Source: Roseivirga sp. 4D4
GTDB lineage: Bacteria; Bacteroidota; Bacteroidia; Cytophagales; Cyclobacteriaceae
Direction of reading: 5' to 3'
Length of the DNA: 64,000 nt
NCBI RefSeq assembly: GCF_001747095.1
Contig: NZ_MDGP01000001.1
Span: 169,001 to 233,000 of the forward strand
Shown here: positions 17,491 through 26,029 of the stretch, in pieces
Layout of the letters: each line of letters opens with the position of its first letter
Position numbering within the stretch: position 1 is the stretch's first letter
The notes under the pieces: model-generated
The model's database searches: none
What the model was told of the DNA's origin: nothing
Seen by the model: the letters and a program-made list of their open reading frames with translations, nothing else
Made by a program: the position numbers and the translations under genes

Positions 17491-18418
17491 CCTGCCTGAT
17501 TTTCACAGGTACTCATGGAGCAATGACCGGGCTGCCGCTACATGGCAACAGCGGTTTGATGATATTAAGTTTGCACTGAATGAGGTTTCGATTACTTTGG
17601 TTATGCAAGGTTTAAGGCCCCTCGGTCAGATTAATATTGATCCAGAACGACTTGAAGAATGGAAATCCAACCTTTATGCTAAGGGCTTGCAGGCAAAGCT
17701 AATTGCCTGTAATGAGGTTGTGAATAATGGAAGGAAATGGGATGTAGGGCAGCTGATTTTCTCAAAATCTAAAACCACCGTTGAACAGTATATCACAGCA
17801 TATAAAAATTCCAATAGCCATGTTATGGGCTCACTGTTGGGTTACCCCAGTTGTTGTACAAAACACTTTACGGCAAGTGTGCGGAGTAAGTCTGAATCAG
17901 ATCCCACTTGGACCGTTGCTGGCAATACGGAAGACTTTAAAATGTCTAAGGCGAGCCAGTTTGAGGCTATAATTAGTACAGAAGAGCACCTGCCGACTTG
18001 TAACTTTGTCTATCATAAACTGAAATTGGTGCCGTTCTTTCACATACCCTGTTCCTTCAAGTGTAGCGAAACATCACGCTTAGCTTCCCAGTCCCTGAGA
18101 ATTGGAAGGCAAATAGGATATTCTACAGAGATGGATTGGTTAGATGAAATCCTGAGATGGCCTGTTGAATGGACATCACTCCATGGGATTTCTGAGGTGA
18201 AAACACCCGTCTTCAAACTTATTTTTAATGGGCCAGCCTATGCCAACAAATTAGGACTAAGACTAATGGGTAATGAGTATCCGATTTTTAGTGAGCAAGG
18301 GATAAAGTTTCCTTATAAGCAGCCAGTAAAACGAAAGGTGACTGAATCGACAAATTTTAAAAGAGGACTCGAAAATCAAATTTCAAATAGAGAGGTTTAC
18401 CATGAGGACGAACATTGA
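17471..18418 (+). CDS. GYPxCC-motif (DUF483-like) cysteine-rich protein
   Basis: The protein is about 315 residues from the ATG at 17471; a TTG at 17456 in the same frame is possible. It overlaps the radical SAM gene by 20 bases and the next gene by 17. The distinctive motif is L-L-G-Y-P-S-C-C at 122-129, as in DUF483-type proteins, followed by L-P-T-C and H-I-P-C-S-F-K-C. These five or six Cys plus His suggest a bound metal or Fe-S cluster. I know of no assigned reaction for the family. Its position among peptide-modifying genes suggests a role in the same pathway. Confidence 0.7.
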   Translation: MQVLDFDLPDFHRYSWSNDRAAATWQQRFDDIKFALNEVSITLVMQGLRPLGQINIDPERLEEWKSNLYAKGLQAKLIACNEVVNNGRKWDVGQLIFSKSKTTVEQYITAYKNSNSHVMGSLLGYPSCCTKHFTASVRSKSESDPTWTVAGNTEDFKMSKASQFEAIISTEEHLPTCNFVYHKLKLVPFFHIPCSFKCSETSRLASQSLRIGRQIGYSTEMDWLDEILRWPVEWTSLHGISEVKTPVFKLIFNGPAYANKLGLRLMGNEYPIFSEQGIKFPYKQPVKRKVTESTNFKRGLENQISNREVYHEDEH

Positions 18419-19229
18419 TTGGCGAAGGGTTGCTGCACCTCAGGAAGATGGTTATGACACTGAGATAGTCTTAGATTTTATCAAACAAAGCCAAGCGTAT
18501 AATCAGTCCTTTAAAACCTATCGTCATGAGGAGCGTCCGGAGGGGTTTGCTTTTGATGGACAAGTCGGCATCAATAAAGTGACAGATTATACAATGGATC
18601 GTTTCACTGATGCCCCTGCCGACCATAGCAATATTAAAAAAGCTGCAGACTTACTGAATGTATGGCCAGCGGTTTATCGGCAGTTTCCAAAAATAGTGCA
18701 TACAATTCACCCTTGGATCGATAAGACCATTGAGGGGAACTCTCTTGGCTCTTGTAGTCATTCGCTGGATCATCTTTTGGGAGTGATTTACGCCACCGTC
18801 AATAATGAACATGGACTGGCTCAAGCCTATGTTCATGAGATGGCCCATAATAAGTTGCGTTTATTGGGTGTAATGTTAGAGTCAACCAACAGGTTTATCA
18901 TGAATGGTCCGACAGAGTTATTTGAAAGCCCCGTTCGAAAAGACAGGAAAAGACCAATGACGGCTGTATTTCACGCTCAATACTCTTTCATGCATTGTAC
19001 TGCTTTAAATGTTCTGCATTTAGATCAAACACAGAGTGTTGCAGAAAACAATGTTTGGATGGTGTTTTTGAAGAATAACCTACCTAGGATGTTGGAGGGA
19101 GACGCATTACTAAAGCGTTGTCTGAAATTGGATAAAGAAGGGGAACTCCTTTTTGAAGGATTCTTTGACTGGTCAGATCAAATTCTAAAAAGGGGTGCTT
19201 ATCTATTAAGTCAGGAGAATGGAAATTGA
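18402..19229 (+). CDS. HExxH-motif peptide modification protein (putative alpha-KG-dependent beta-hydroxylase)
   Basis: A 275-residue protein with H145-E-M-A-H149 on a long helix (GLAQAYVHEMAHNKLR), then K-R-P-M-T-A-V-F-H-A-Q-Y-S-F about 45 residues on. The combination HExxH plus R-P-x-x-x-V-x-H is typical of the HEXXH-motif RiPP family (TIGR04267-like), some members of which are annotated as alpha-ketoglutarate-type peptide beta-hydroxylases and are not proteases. No signal peptide or zymogen region is seen. It overlaps both neighbours (17 and 11 bases). The Asp-, His- and Tyr-rich tail of the giant protein would be a plausible substrate; this is inference. Confidence 0.75.
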   Translation: MRTNIDWRRVAAPQEDGYDTEIVLDFIKQSQAYNQSFKTYRHEERPEGFAFDGQVGINKVTDYTMDRFTDAPADHSNIKKAADLLNVWPAVYRQFPKIVHTIHPWIDKTIEGNSLGSCSHSLDHLLGVIYATVNNEHGLAQAYVHEMAHNKLRLLGVMLESTNRFIMNGPTELFESPVRKDRKRPMTAVFHAQYSFMHCTALNVLHLDQTQSVAENNVWMVFLKNNLPRMLEGDALLKRCLKLDKEGELLFEGFFDWSDQILKRGAYLLSQENGN

Positions 19230-20676
19230 TAATATCTATTCCAATTTGATTCGAGCACTTCCTGCTTTGGAGGTATTTCATAAGGAGGAAGATCTGTATG
19301 ATTACAATCAAAATACTTTTTCATCTACTTCAGTAGTGAAGTTAGTAGCAAAGCCAAAGAATAGAGATGAATTGGTTGACCTTGTAAAGCTCGCATACAA
19401 GCATCGCTTCAAATTATATCCTTTCAGTCAAGGGAAGAATTGGGGCTTGGGTTCAAAGCTGCCACCAAACCCAGAGTGCCTACTTGTTGATCTTTCTAGA
19501 CTCAATCGCATTTGTGAGCATAATGAAAAGTATGGGATTGTTCGTGTTGAGGCTGGCGTAAGTTTTCAGGACTTATATCAGTTTCTTGAGCGCTTTGATT
19601 CTAACCTGTGGTTACCTGTGATTGGAGGTTCTCCCGATGCCAGTATTATTGGCAATTTTCTTGAAAGAGGGCATGGTTTAGGGCCATATGGAGATCGGGT
19701 GCAGTGGGTCACTCATTTAGAAGTAGTGATGCCAGATGGAACCCTGGTCGAGACAGGTCAGCGCATTGGTGAATCCTTAGCATTAGACAAATATGGGGTA
19801 GGTCCAAACCTCGATCGTCTGTTCACTCAATCCAATTTCGGCATTGTAATTTCGGCAAACCTACAGTTAAGGCCCTGTGCTGGCTTTCATCAGGTGTTTC
19901 AGTTTTCAATTGATGCTGATAGTAACCTAGGGGTCATCGATTATGTACAAAAAGCAATGCACAAGGGCCTCATACAAGATAACTGTTTTAGTCTTTGGAA
20001 TTATGAAAAGGCCACTGCAGTAATGGGCTCCAGAATAGTGAAACATACTGAGAGCAATGAATGGTTTGGTAGTATCACACATTATTCTCCCGAAAGATCG
20101 ATTGGGCTAGCTTACAGAGAAATAATAGAAATGGAACTCAAGAATCATGTCATTACACTAGAAGTTCAGGATCAGGACTCACACCCTGATTTATTATGGA
20201 CTAAAGCATATGGAGTTCCTGATTATAAGAACCTTAAAAGTGCATATGTCTATGAAAATGGCATGCCTGAATCTCCAGATTTGGACCTGGATAACTGTGG
20301 TATCATATGGCTTTGTCCTGCGGTCCCTTTCTCCGAATCTGATGTAACAGTAATGGGAAGGGTGGTCTCTGAGGAAAACCAGAAGCTTAATAATAAGGAC
20401 TTTCAGCTTCAGGCTGGTTTTAATGCCCTGGACCCATTATGTCTCAGGTTCGCATTGGCAATAGTTTATAAGAGATCCAAAGAGGCGGATCTGGCGGCAC
20501 TTCATTATCATGATTCTCTAATGGAAAAGTTGATTAAACTCGGATATCCGCCTTTTAGACTAGGAGTTCAAAGTATGCAGTTTGGTCAGTACTCTCAAGA
20601 AATTAGAGCGTTAAATAAAAGGATCAAAAAGAGCATTGACCCGTTCGAAATTATATCACCTGGTAGGTACGGGTAG
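19219..20676 (+). CDS. FAD-binding oxidoreductase of the VAO/4-cresol dehydrogenase family
   Basis: A 485-residue flavoprotein. The PCMH FAD-binding domain is recognisable: VVKLVAKPKNRDELVDLVKLA, YPFSQGKNWGLGSK, IVRVEAGVSFQDLYQFL, and IGNFLERGHGLGPYGD with VMPDGTLVETG. The C-terminal half fits the substrate-binding cap of the vanillyl-alcohol-oxidase family. It is the last gene of the overlapping enzyme set, sharing 11 bases with the HExxH gene. An attractive but unproven job is oxidation of a hydroxylated side chain made by the preceding enzyme. No signal peptide is present. Confidence 0.88.
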   Translation: MEIDNIYSNLIRALPALEVFHKEEDLYDYNQNTFSSTSVVKLVAKPKNRDELVDLVKLAYKHRFKLYPFSQGKNWGLGSKLPPNPECLLVDLSRLNRICEHNEKYGIVRVEAGVSFQDLYQFLERFDSNLWLPVIGGSPDASIIGNFLERGHGLGPYGDRVQWVTHLEVVMPDGTLVETGQRIGESLALDKYGVGPNLDRLFTQSNFGIVISANLQLRPCAGFHQVFQFSIDADSNLGVIDYVQKAMHKGLIQDNCFSLWNYEKATAVMGSRIVKHTESNEWFGSITHYSPERSIGLAYREIIEMELKNHVITLEVQDQDSHPDLLWTKAYGVPDYKNLKSAYVYENGMPESPDLDLDNCGIIWLCPAVPFSESDVTVMGRVVSEENQKLNNKDFQLQAGFNALDPLCLRFALAIVYKRSKEADLAALHYHDSLMEKLIKLGYPPFRLGVQSMQFGQYSQEIRALNKRIKKSIDPFEIISPGRYG

Positions 20677-20854
20677 CGCTTCATTTTTAATATTACTCAA
20701 GAGGTAGGACCGAGACTTTCAAATAACGAGGTTTACCGAGTCGATGCCAGAACCTTCAGCCACTTGGCATCCAAAAAGAATTAAATATCTTGTTCATCCG
20801 GAATTTCATCGTGTTCACCGATAAAATTTTAGCAGGTCCGACTTAGCCTGCACA

Positions 20855-20876
20855 TTTGAGTCATCAAAAACTCAAA
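20855..20876. promoter_or_regulatory. Inverted repeat upstream of the lipoprotein/two-component operon
   Basis: TTTGAGT (20855-20861) and ACTCAAA (20870-20876) flank an 8-base spacer about 18 bp before the lipoprotein start. It could be an operator or a 5'-UTR hairpin. A second weak 7-bp stem (GATGCCA/TGGCATC, 20743-20771) is the only other structure seen in the 217-bp gap. Confidence 0.35.
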
Positions 20877-20893
20877 ACATAAAATCTAAAGTC

Positions 20894-21829
20894 ATGAAAA
20901 AGAAACTTAAAGTACTCGTAGCATTTAGCTTATTGATGATTTGCATGAGCTCATGTGTCTACTCTCTATTTCCGATTTACACAGAAGATACACTGGTCTT
21001 TCTTCCAGAGTTAGTGGGTAAATGGCAAAGTGAATATGACACAGATGATTACATCTCTTTTGAATCCCTTGGTCAGGTGGAAGATGAGAGCATTACCGTG
21101 AACCAAGAGCCCTCAGAATATGTGGATTCAATGAGTGGTAATGGCTGGTCCATTAAATCTGGGAGTCCTATTTCAGTAACCATCAATGGTAAAAAGATCA
21201 CTGATCGAAATGCCATTCGGGCTCACTATGACACAACTATTGGTACAGGCCGAAAACCAACAAAGTTCGAAGCTGCCATGGAACCCATGGTACAGAAAAT
21301 GGAAGAAGGAATGAAACCTCTTCTTGACAGTGCTGAAAAAGGTTTGGCACCTATGCTCAAGGATTTGGGAGATGGCCTACAAAAGTTAGGTGAAAGTCTT
21401 AAGAAAGCCGAAGAGAAGTGGAAGGGTACCGTCTACACAACTGAGGAAGAGAGCTACAAAATGGTGGTAATGGATGATGGAGAGAGGTTAGTCTACATGG
21501 CCCATGTGGTGAGCATTGGAAAGGATTACTTCCTTGATCTCTATCCGCTGCCTGAATATTCAGATGCTACCTTTGGAGAGAACCTTTTCCCTGTTCATAC
21601 ATTCATGAAGATGGATATTACAGATGGAAAGCTCAACCTCACCATGTTTGACTTGGAGAAATTGAACAAGCTTTTTGAAAGTAATCTAATTAGACTGAGA
21701 CACGAGAAGGTTGATGGGCAGGTCTTGATCACTGCTCAACCCAAAGAAATACAGAAGTTCCTTGAAAAGTATGCTGATGATGAGTCAGTTTTTGATTCAG
21801 TGGATACTTATAGCAGAGCAACAGAATGA
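20894..21829 (+). CDS. Lipoprotein of unknown function, linked to LytS/LytTR pair
   Basis: This 311-residue protein has a lipoprotein signal peptide (LLMICMSSCVYS, Cys21). An N-terminal beta region (VGKWQSEYDTDDYISFE) is followed by a central amphipathic, lysine/glutamate-rich helix region (about 130-180, recurring MVQKMEEGMKPLLD/GLAPMLKDLGDGLQKL) and a C-terminal beta-rich part with LVYMAHVVSIGKDYFLDLYPL. I do not recognise a named family. The stop overlaps the kinase start (ATGA), so it is co-expressed and may be a sensory accessory or an output-monitoring envelope protein; that is inference. Confidence 0.85.
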   Translation: MKKKLKVLVAFSLLMICMSSCVYSLFPIYTEDTLVFLPELVGKWQSEYDTDDYISFESLGQVEDESITVNQEPSEYVDSMSGNGWSIKSGSPISVTINGKKITDRNAIRAHYDTTIGTGRKPTKFEAAMEPMVQKMEEGMKPLLDSAEKGLAPMLKDLGDGLQKLGESLKKAEEKWKGTVYTTEEESYKMVVMDDGERLVYMAHVVSIGKDYFLDLYPLPEYSDATFGENLFPVHTFMKMDITDGKLNLTMFDLEKLNKLFESNLIRLRHEKVDGQVLITAQPKEIQKFLEKYADDESVFDSVDTYSRATE

Positions 21830-22836
21830 AAATCTTATACAAGGTCATCAACTCAAAATGGTTACAGCACCCGGTCTTCTGGGTGTTGTCCATTTATGTG
21901 ATTGGCGATTACTTTGCCATTTCTAATTCATTGCAGTTCATTGACTATTTCTATGCACTGCTCTTTCATATCTCTTTGCTTTTCCTTGTCTATGTGAATC
22001 TGCAGGTTTTGATCCCAAGGTTACTGCAAAAGGGGAAGTATCTATTTTATGCACTGTTCGTAGCGATCCTTTTGGCGACTACTTATAGTTTACATGAGTT
22101 GACATTCGAATTGCTATTGCCTCTGCTACCTACAGAGTACTATATGGTTTCATTTACAGACTATAAGGTCTTGGTGACCATCTTTCTTATCTATTTAGTA
22201 TTAACCACATTACTAAAGCTCTCCAAATCTTGGTATCAGCTACAAAGGGTGGAAAAGGAGAAGCTCTCTATTGAATTGAATTCATTAAAGTCTCAAGTCA
22301 ACCCGCACTTTCTCTTCAATAGCCTGAACAGTATTTACTCGCTAGCGCTGAGCAAAAGTGAGCAAACAGCCGAAACAGTGCTTGAGCTGTCGAATTTACT
22401 TCGTTATATGCTTTATGAAGTTGGCGATGATAAGGTAGAGTTGAGTAAAGAACTTGAGATGCTCGAAAATTATATCGAATTGCAAAAGCTGAGATCAGAC
22501 CAAAGCACAAAAGTGACATTCAATATATCAGGCGATCCATCTGATAAACATATAGCACCATTGCTTTTCTTTCCACTGGTTGAAAATAGCTTCAAACATG
22601 GTGTAAAGGGTGTTTCTGATGATGGATTCATCACGATCGATCTTGAGTTAAATGAGGGAATTCAATTGAATATAAAGAACAATAAGGGCCTGGTAGACGA
22701 TATGGAGAAAGGTAAATATGGAGGCATTGGTCTTGAGAATGTAAAGCGAAGACTGGCCTTGATTTACCCGAATAAACATCTCTTTGAGGTGATAGAAACA
22801 CAGACTGATTTTGAAGTGAAACTGAAAATTCAATGA
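21826..22836 (+). CDS. LytS-type sensor histidine kinase
   Basis: A 336-residue kinase with four N-terminal membrane helices (about 15-135) and no large extracellular sensor domain, a short linker helix, and the His_kinase domain with phosphoacceptor block LKSQVNPHFLFNSLNSIYSLAL. The ATP-binding N-box is PLVENSFKHGV and the G-box GGIGLENVKRRL. It is translationally coupled to the lipoprotein before it and the LytTR regulator after it (ATGATTAAATG region, 4-base overlap). This architecture is the common Bacteroidota LytS/LytTR pair. Confidence 0.93.
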   Translation: MKILYKVINSKWLQHPVFWVLSIYVIGDYFAISNSLQFIDYFYALLFHISLLFLVYVNLQVLIPRLLQKGKYLFYALFVAILLATTYSLHELTFELLLPLLPTEYYMVSFTDYKVLVTIFLIYLVLTTLLKLSKSWYQLQRVEKEKLSIELNSLKSQVNPHFLFNSLNSIYSLALSKSEQTAETVLELSNLLRYMLYEVGDDKVELSKELEMLENYIELQKLRSDQSTKVTFNISGDPSDKHIAPLLFFPLVENSFKHGVKGVSDDGFITIDLELNEGIQLNIKNNKGLVDDMEKGKYGGIGLENVKRRLALIYPNKHLFEVIETQTDFEVKLKIQ

Positions 22837-23522
22837 TTAAATGTTTGGTAGTAGATGACGAGCCGTTGTCTAGAAATGTATTAAAGACTTTTATCAATGA
22901 TCATCCCGATTTGACATTGATTGGCGAGTGCAAAGATGCTTTTAGAGCAATGGAAATACTGTCGAAAGAAACTGCTGATCTACTCTTTTTAGATATCAAT
23001 ATGCCGAAGCTTTCGGGGATCAATTTTTATAAATCTTTGAATCAAAAACCAGCGGTGATTTTCACCACAGCTTATCCTGAATTTGCTGTAGAGGGGTTTG
23101 AATTAAATGCGATCGATTACTTAATGAAACCGATCGCCTTCGAAAGGTTTGTGCAGGCCATACAGAAGGTAAAAGATAAACTGGGGACTGCCAAGAAGCC
23201 AAACGCCATCCACGACCATATTTTACTGAAAGCCGATAAGAAGATGTATCGAACTCCATTCGAAAATATACTTTATTGCGAAGCACTTGGAGACTATGTC
23301 AAGGTTCACCTAATCGATAGGACCTTAATTGTAACGACCACCATGAAAGGAATTCTGGCCGATTTACCCGAAGATCAATTTGTGAGAACGCACAAGTCTT
23401 ACATTATCAATAAGACCAAATTTGAATACATCGAGGGGAACCAGATTAAAATTGGAGAGCATATGGTGTCTATAGGGCAGTCATACCGAGAGCGGGTGCT
23501 TAGCGCGTTAAACAACGGATAA
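22833..23522 (+). CDS. LytTR-family response regulator
   Basis: A 229-residue regulator. The receiver domain has acidic residues VVDDEP (8-10), phospho-Asp in LLFLDINMP and Lys in YLMKPI. The C-terminal LytTR DNA-binding domain starts at about 125 (ILLKADKKMYRTPFENILYCEALGDYVKVH) and includes FVRTHKSYIINK. It is partnered with the upstream LytS-type kinase. It may regulate its own operon, but no LytTR direct-repeat site was identified with confidence. Confidence 0.94.
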   Translation: MIKCLVVDDEPLSRNVLKTFINDHPDLTLIGECKDAFRAMEILSKETADLLFLDINMPKLSGINFYKSLNQKPAVIFTTAYPEFAVEGFELNAIDYLMKPIAFERFVQAIQKVKDKLGTAKKPNAIHDHILLKADKKMYRTPFENILYCEALGDYVKVHLIDRTLIVTTTMKGILADLPEDQFVRTHKSYIINKTKFEYIEGNQIKIGEHMVSIGQSYRERVLSALNNG

Positions 23523-23532
23523 GGTTTAGATC

Positions 23533-23579
23533 AGTTATGAAAGTTGGAGTGCCTCACTTTTTGTCATAACTTCTGATTT
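23533..23579 (+). terminator. Possible hairpin terminator after the LytTR regulator
   Basis: AGTTATGA (23533-23540) pairs with TCATAACT (23564-23571), and the 3' arm leads into TCTGATTTT. The loop is long but contains further partial pairing (AAGT...ACTTT). It is a weak terminator candidate in the 58-bp gap. Confidence 0.35.
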
Positions 23580-23580
23580 T

Positions 23581-24729
23581 ATGGATATTCAACAGCCTGT
23601 ATACATTCTGGCCTTCCTCTGCTTCTTAATCTTTCTGAGTGAGTGGCTTTGCAAATACACCAAGCTAAAACACCTCAGTAGTTCCCTCTTGGTAATCCTT
23701 TTAGGGGCAATTGCGGCTAATTTTGGATTGATCCCTTCGGCTTCTAATGCAAGCCCGGTGTACGATTCAATCTTTCAATATGTGGCACCGGCAAGTATCT
23801 TCTTTCTCTTGCTTGGAGTGAATTTAAAGGAGCTAAGACAAGCGGGAATGCCCATGTTGATTGCCTTTGGTATAGGAGCGTTAGGAACGATGGTAGGGGT
23901 AACGGTGGCGCTGCAATTGATAAACTATCAAGATGTTTTTGGCGAGAATTATGCAGCCATTGCTGGTATGATGACGGGCACCTATACTGGAGGAAGTGCA
24001 AACTTTAATGCCATCGCCTTGGAGTATGGCATGGTGAAGGAAGGAGCCATCTTCACTGGAATTGTAGTCGCTGACAATATAATGACTACCATCTGGATGT
24101 TGATCACGCTCAGCCTTCCTGCGCTTATGCGAAGGTTCAGGAAGAATCCTGAGACTATAGCGAGACGAACTACTAGACATATAGAACATACAGATAAGGA
24201 GGAGCTATCTCCTTTAAACCTAGGATTACTGGTGGGCATAGTGCTAGTCACTATGTTCATTTCAGACTGGCTTGCAGACTGGTCAGCAGGTCAGGGGGTT
24301 GGTATTCCATCCATTTTGATATTAACCACCATCGCTTTGATACTGGCGCAGATGGAGTTTATAAAACGCATCTCGGGAGCCAAGCTACTTGGCATGTTCT
24401 CCGTCTACTTGTTTTTAGTAGTTGTGGGTGCTTTCTGTGAGGTAACGGCCTTAGCAGAAGTGGGTGCCAATGCCATTGACATACTGGTGTTTACAGGAGC
24501 AATTGTCCTTGTGCATGGCCTCATTATCGTGTTATGTGGACTTATTTTTAAACTTGACTGGTCAATCGTTGCGATAGCATCTCAGGCCAATATTGGTGGT
24601 TCTAGTACCGCTTTGGCCTTAGCAAAGACTTTTAAGAGAACCGATCTAGTGTTGCCGGCTATCTTGGCAGGAGCACTTGGTACTGGTCTTGGGACCTATT
24701 TAGGCTTTCTAGTGGTAGGAATTGTCTAG
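23581..24729 (+). CDS. DUF819 family integral membrane protein
   Basis: A 382-residue protein with about ten membrane helices and the DUF819 features: AGMMTGTYTGGSANFNAIA in the first half and ASQANIGGSSTALALAKTFKR in the second, a pseudo-symmetric pair of Gly/Ser-rich loops. The family is predicted to be transporters; no substrate is established. Its stop overlaps the stop of the convergent SUMF gene within a shared CTAG, so there is no room for a terminator between them. Confidence 0.9.
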   Translation: MDIQQPVYILAFLCFLIFLSEWLCKYTKLKHLSSSLLVILLGAIAANFGLIPSASNASPVYDSIFQYVAPASIFFLLLGVNLKELRQAGMPMLIAFGIGALGTMVGVTVALQLINYQDVFGENYAAIAGMMTGTYTGGSANFNAIALEYGMVKEGAIFTGIVVADNIMTTIWMLITLSLPALMRRFRKNPETIARRTTRHIEHTDKEELSPLNLGLLVGIVLVTMFISDWLADWSAGQGVGIPSILILTTIALILAQMEFIKRISGAKLLGMFSVYLFLVVVGAFCEVTALAEVGANAIDILVFTGAIVLVHGLIIVLCGLIFKLDWSIVAIASQANIGGSSTALALAKTFKRTDLVLPAILAGALGTGLGTYLGFLVVGIV

Positions 24730-25526
24730 TCTATGATTTCAAATACACACCTAAAACCCAGCCAGGCTGCTGGTCCTGAGTATTCGAATGTTTGTTGGTA
24801 GTTTTCCTCCGTATTAGGCGAAACCCAGCTGCCTCCAACTGCAATTCCGTCTTCGCTAGTCATTTCAGACACATTATCGAAAAGGTTAAAGAAGCCTACT
24901 TTGGAATCTTTGGCATTGTATATATGAGATATTTTCTCATTACCTCGCATGAGCGTTGCCTTCGAAAATTTGAATGCTTTGAGATTGCCATCAGCGATTT
25001 TGTCAAGCTGCTTCATCATGCGCTTCTCTTGTGCAAGAAACCTCATTCGAGACCATTCGTTGGCGGTTGGTAGTCTAAACCTGAATTTTTTAGGAAATTG
25101 AGCCCTTTCTCTTTTGGACATCTTGTCCAGTTCGGCTTGAAACATCTTGGTACGCCAAGCGCAAAAGTCTTCCGCTTGCTTTCTGGAAATCCCTACGATC
25201 GGCATCAATGCAAACTCATCACTCTCGAAGAATTTGCTTTCAATTTCTACTTCATTCAGGTTTTCAAAAACCTCTTTCCACTTGTCGAAGTCAGGTTTTC
25301 TGGCTTTGAAAGATGGGCTGTTTATGCTCTCATTTTCGGCAGCAGTGGCGAGGTAGTCTTTGTACATATAGCCGGGCACTTCTGTAATGTCTATACAAAG
25401 TCTGGCATTCATTGCCAGCGTATTGGCAGCACATAGATAAGGACTATCTTGATTTTTTGGTATGGGTTGATGGCTTGGAGCAAACCAGAGGACATTTAGC
25501 AAAAGAAATAGGGCCAGCTGTTTCAT
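24726..25526 (-). CDS. Formylglycine-generating enzyme/sulfatase-modifying factor-like protein
   Basis: A 266-residue exported protein (signal peptide MKQLALFLLLNVLWFAP). It carries FGE-sulfatase domain blocks: MPIVGISRKQAEDFCAWRT, FRLPTANEWSRMRF, FNLFDNVSEMTSEDG, VGGSWVSP and WLGFRCVFE at the end. The first ~100 residues are variable. Many proteins of this fold are structural or sensory and not formylglycine-forming; the paired copper-binding Cys of true FGE is not evident. No sulfatase is nearby. Confidence 0.82.
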   Translation of the reverse strand: MKQLALFLLLNVLWFAPSHQPIPKNQDSPYLCAANTLAMNARLCIDITEVPGYMYKDYLATAAENESINSPSFKARKPDFDKWKEVFENLNEVEIESKFFESDEFALMPIVGISRKQAEDFCAWRTKMFQAELDKMSKRERAQFPKKFRFRLPTANEWSRMRFLAQEKRMMKQLDKIADGNLKAFKFSKATLMRGNEKISHIYNAKDSKVGFFNLFDNVSEMTSEDGIAVGGSWVSPNTEENYQQTFEYSGPAAWLGFRCVFEIID

Positions 25527-25583
25527 GAAAGAAAAACAATTGGCCCTAAGTTAATCGATTTCAGCAAAGCTGAAAAGCCAGCA

Positions 25584-25970
25584 TTATTGTGCAGGTTCGA
25601 AAAGCGCACAAACAGCTCCGGCAGGATCTTCTATATAGCAAGTTCTGCCATATGCGCCCATCGATTTGATTTCAGTAAGGAGCTTTCCTCCCTTTTGTTC
25701 TACGGCAGCAACACTCTTGTCAAGGTCAGGTACATTAATGTAGATCATCCATTGAGATGGGATGTCTTGGTTAGGTCCTGTTTTATGACATACTCCTGCC
25801 TTCGGTTCGCCATTGGCAGTCATATTGTAATCATTATAATCACCCATAGAAACTGGTTCAGGCTTCCAGCCAACAACTTCTGCATAGAAATCTTTTACGT
25901 TTTCGGCATTTGGAATGGTAAGATCTATCCAGCCGATCTTACCATAGATGTTTTCGTCTTTGTCGTTCAT
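25584..25970 (-). CDS. VOC-family (glyoxalase/bleomycin resistance fold) protein
   Basis: A 128-residue protein with two beta-alpha-beta-beta-beta modules: GKIGWIDLTIPNAENVKDFYAEVVGWKPEP and WMIYINVPDLDKSVAAVEQKGGKLL, ending YIEDPAGAVCALFEP. This matches small VOC proteins annotated as glyoxalase-like. Metal ligands and reaction are not certain. It is on the same strand as the YfiT and aldo/keto reductase genes, 59 bp after the former. Confidence 0.88.
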   Translation of the reverse strand: MNDKDENIYGKIGWIDLTIPNAENVKDFYAEVVGWKPEPVSMGDYNDYNMTANGEPKAGVCHKTGPNQDIPSQWMIYINVPDLDKSVAAVEQKGGKLLTEIKSMGAYGRTCYIEDPAGAVCALFEPAQ

Positions 25971-26029
25971 GTTTTTTTCTTTTAAAGGAAGTAGTCAGCC
26001 AGTTCTTAGCGCTAATACTTTAGTATGAA

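Noticed and set aside
18402..19229. Reading the HExxH protein as a secreted zinc protease
   Set aside because: There is no signal peptide or pro-region, and the downstream R-P-x3-V-x-H block and operon partners fit the peptide-modification family better.
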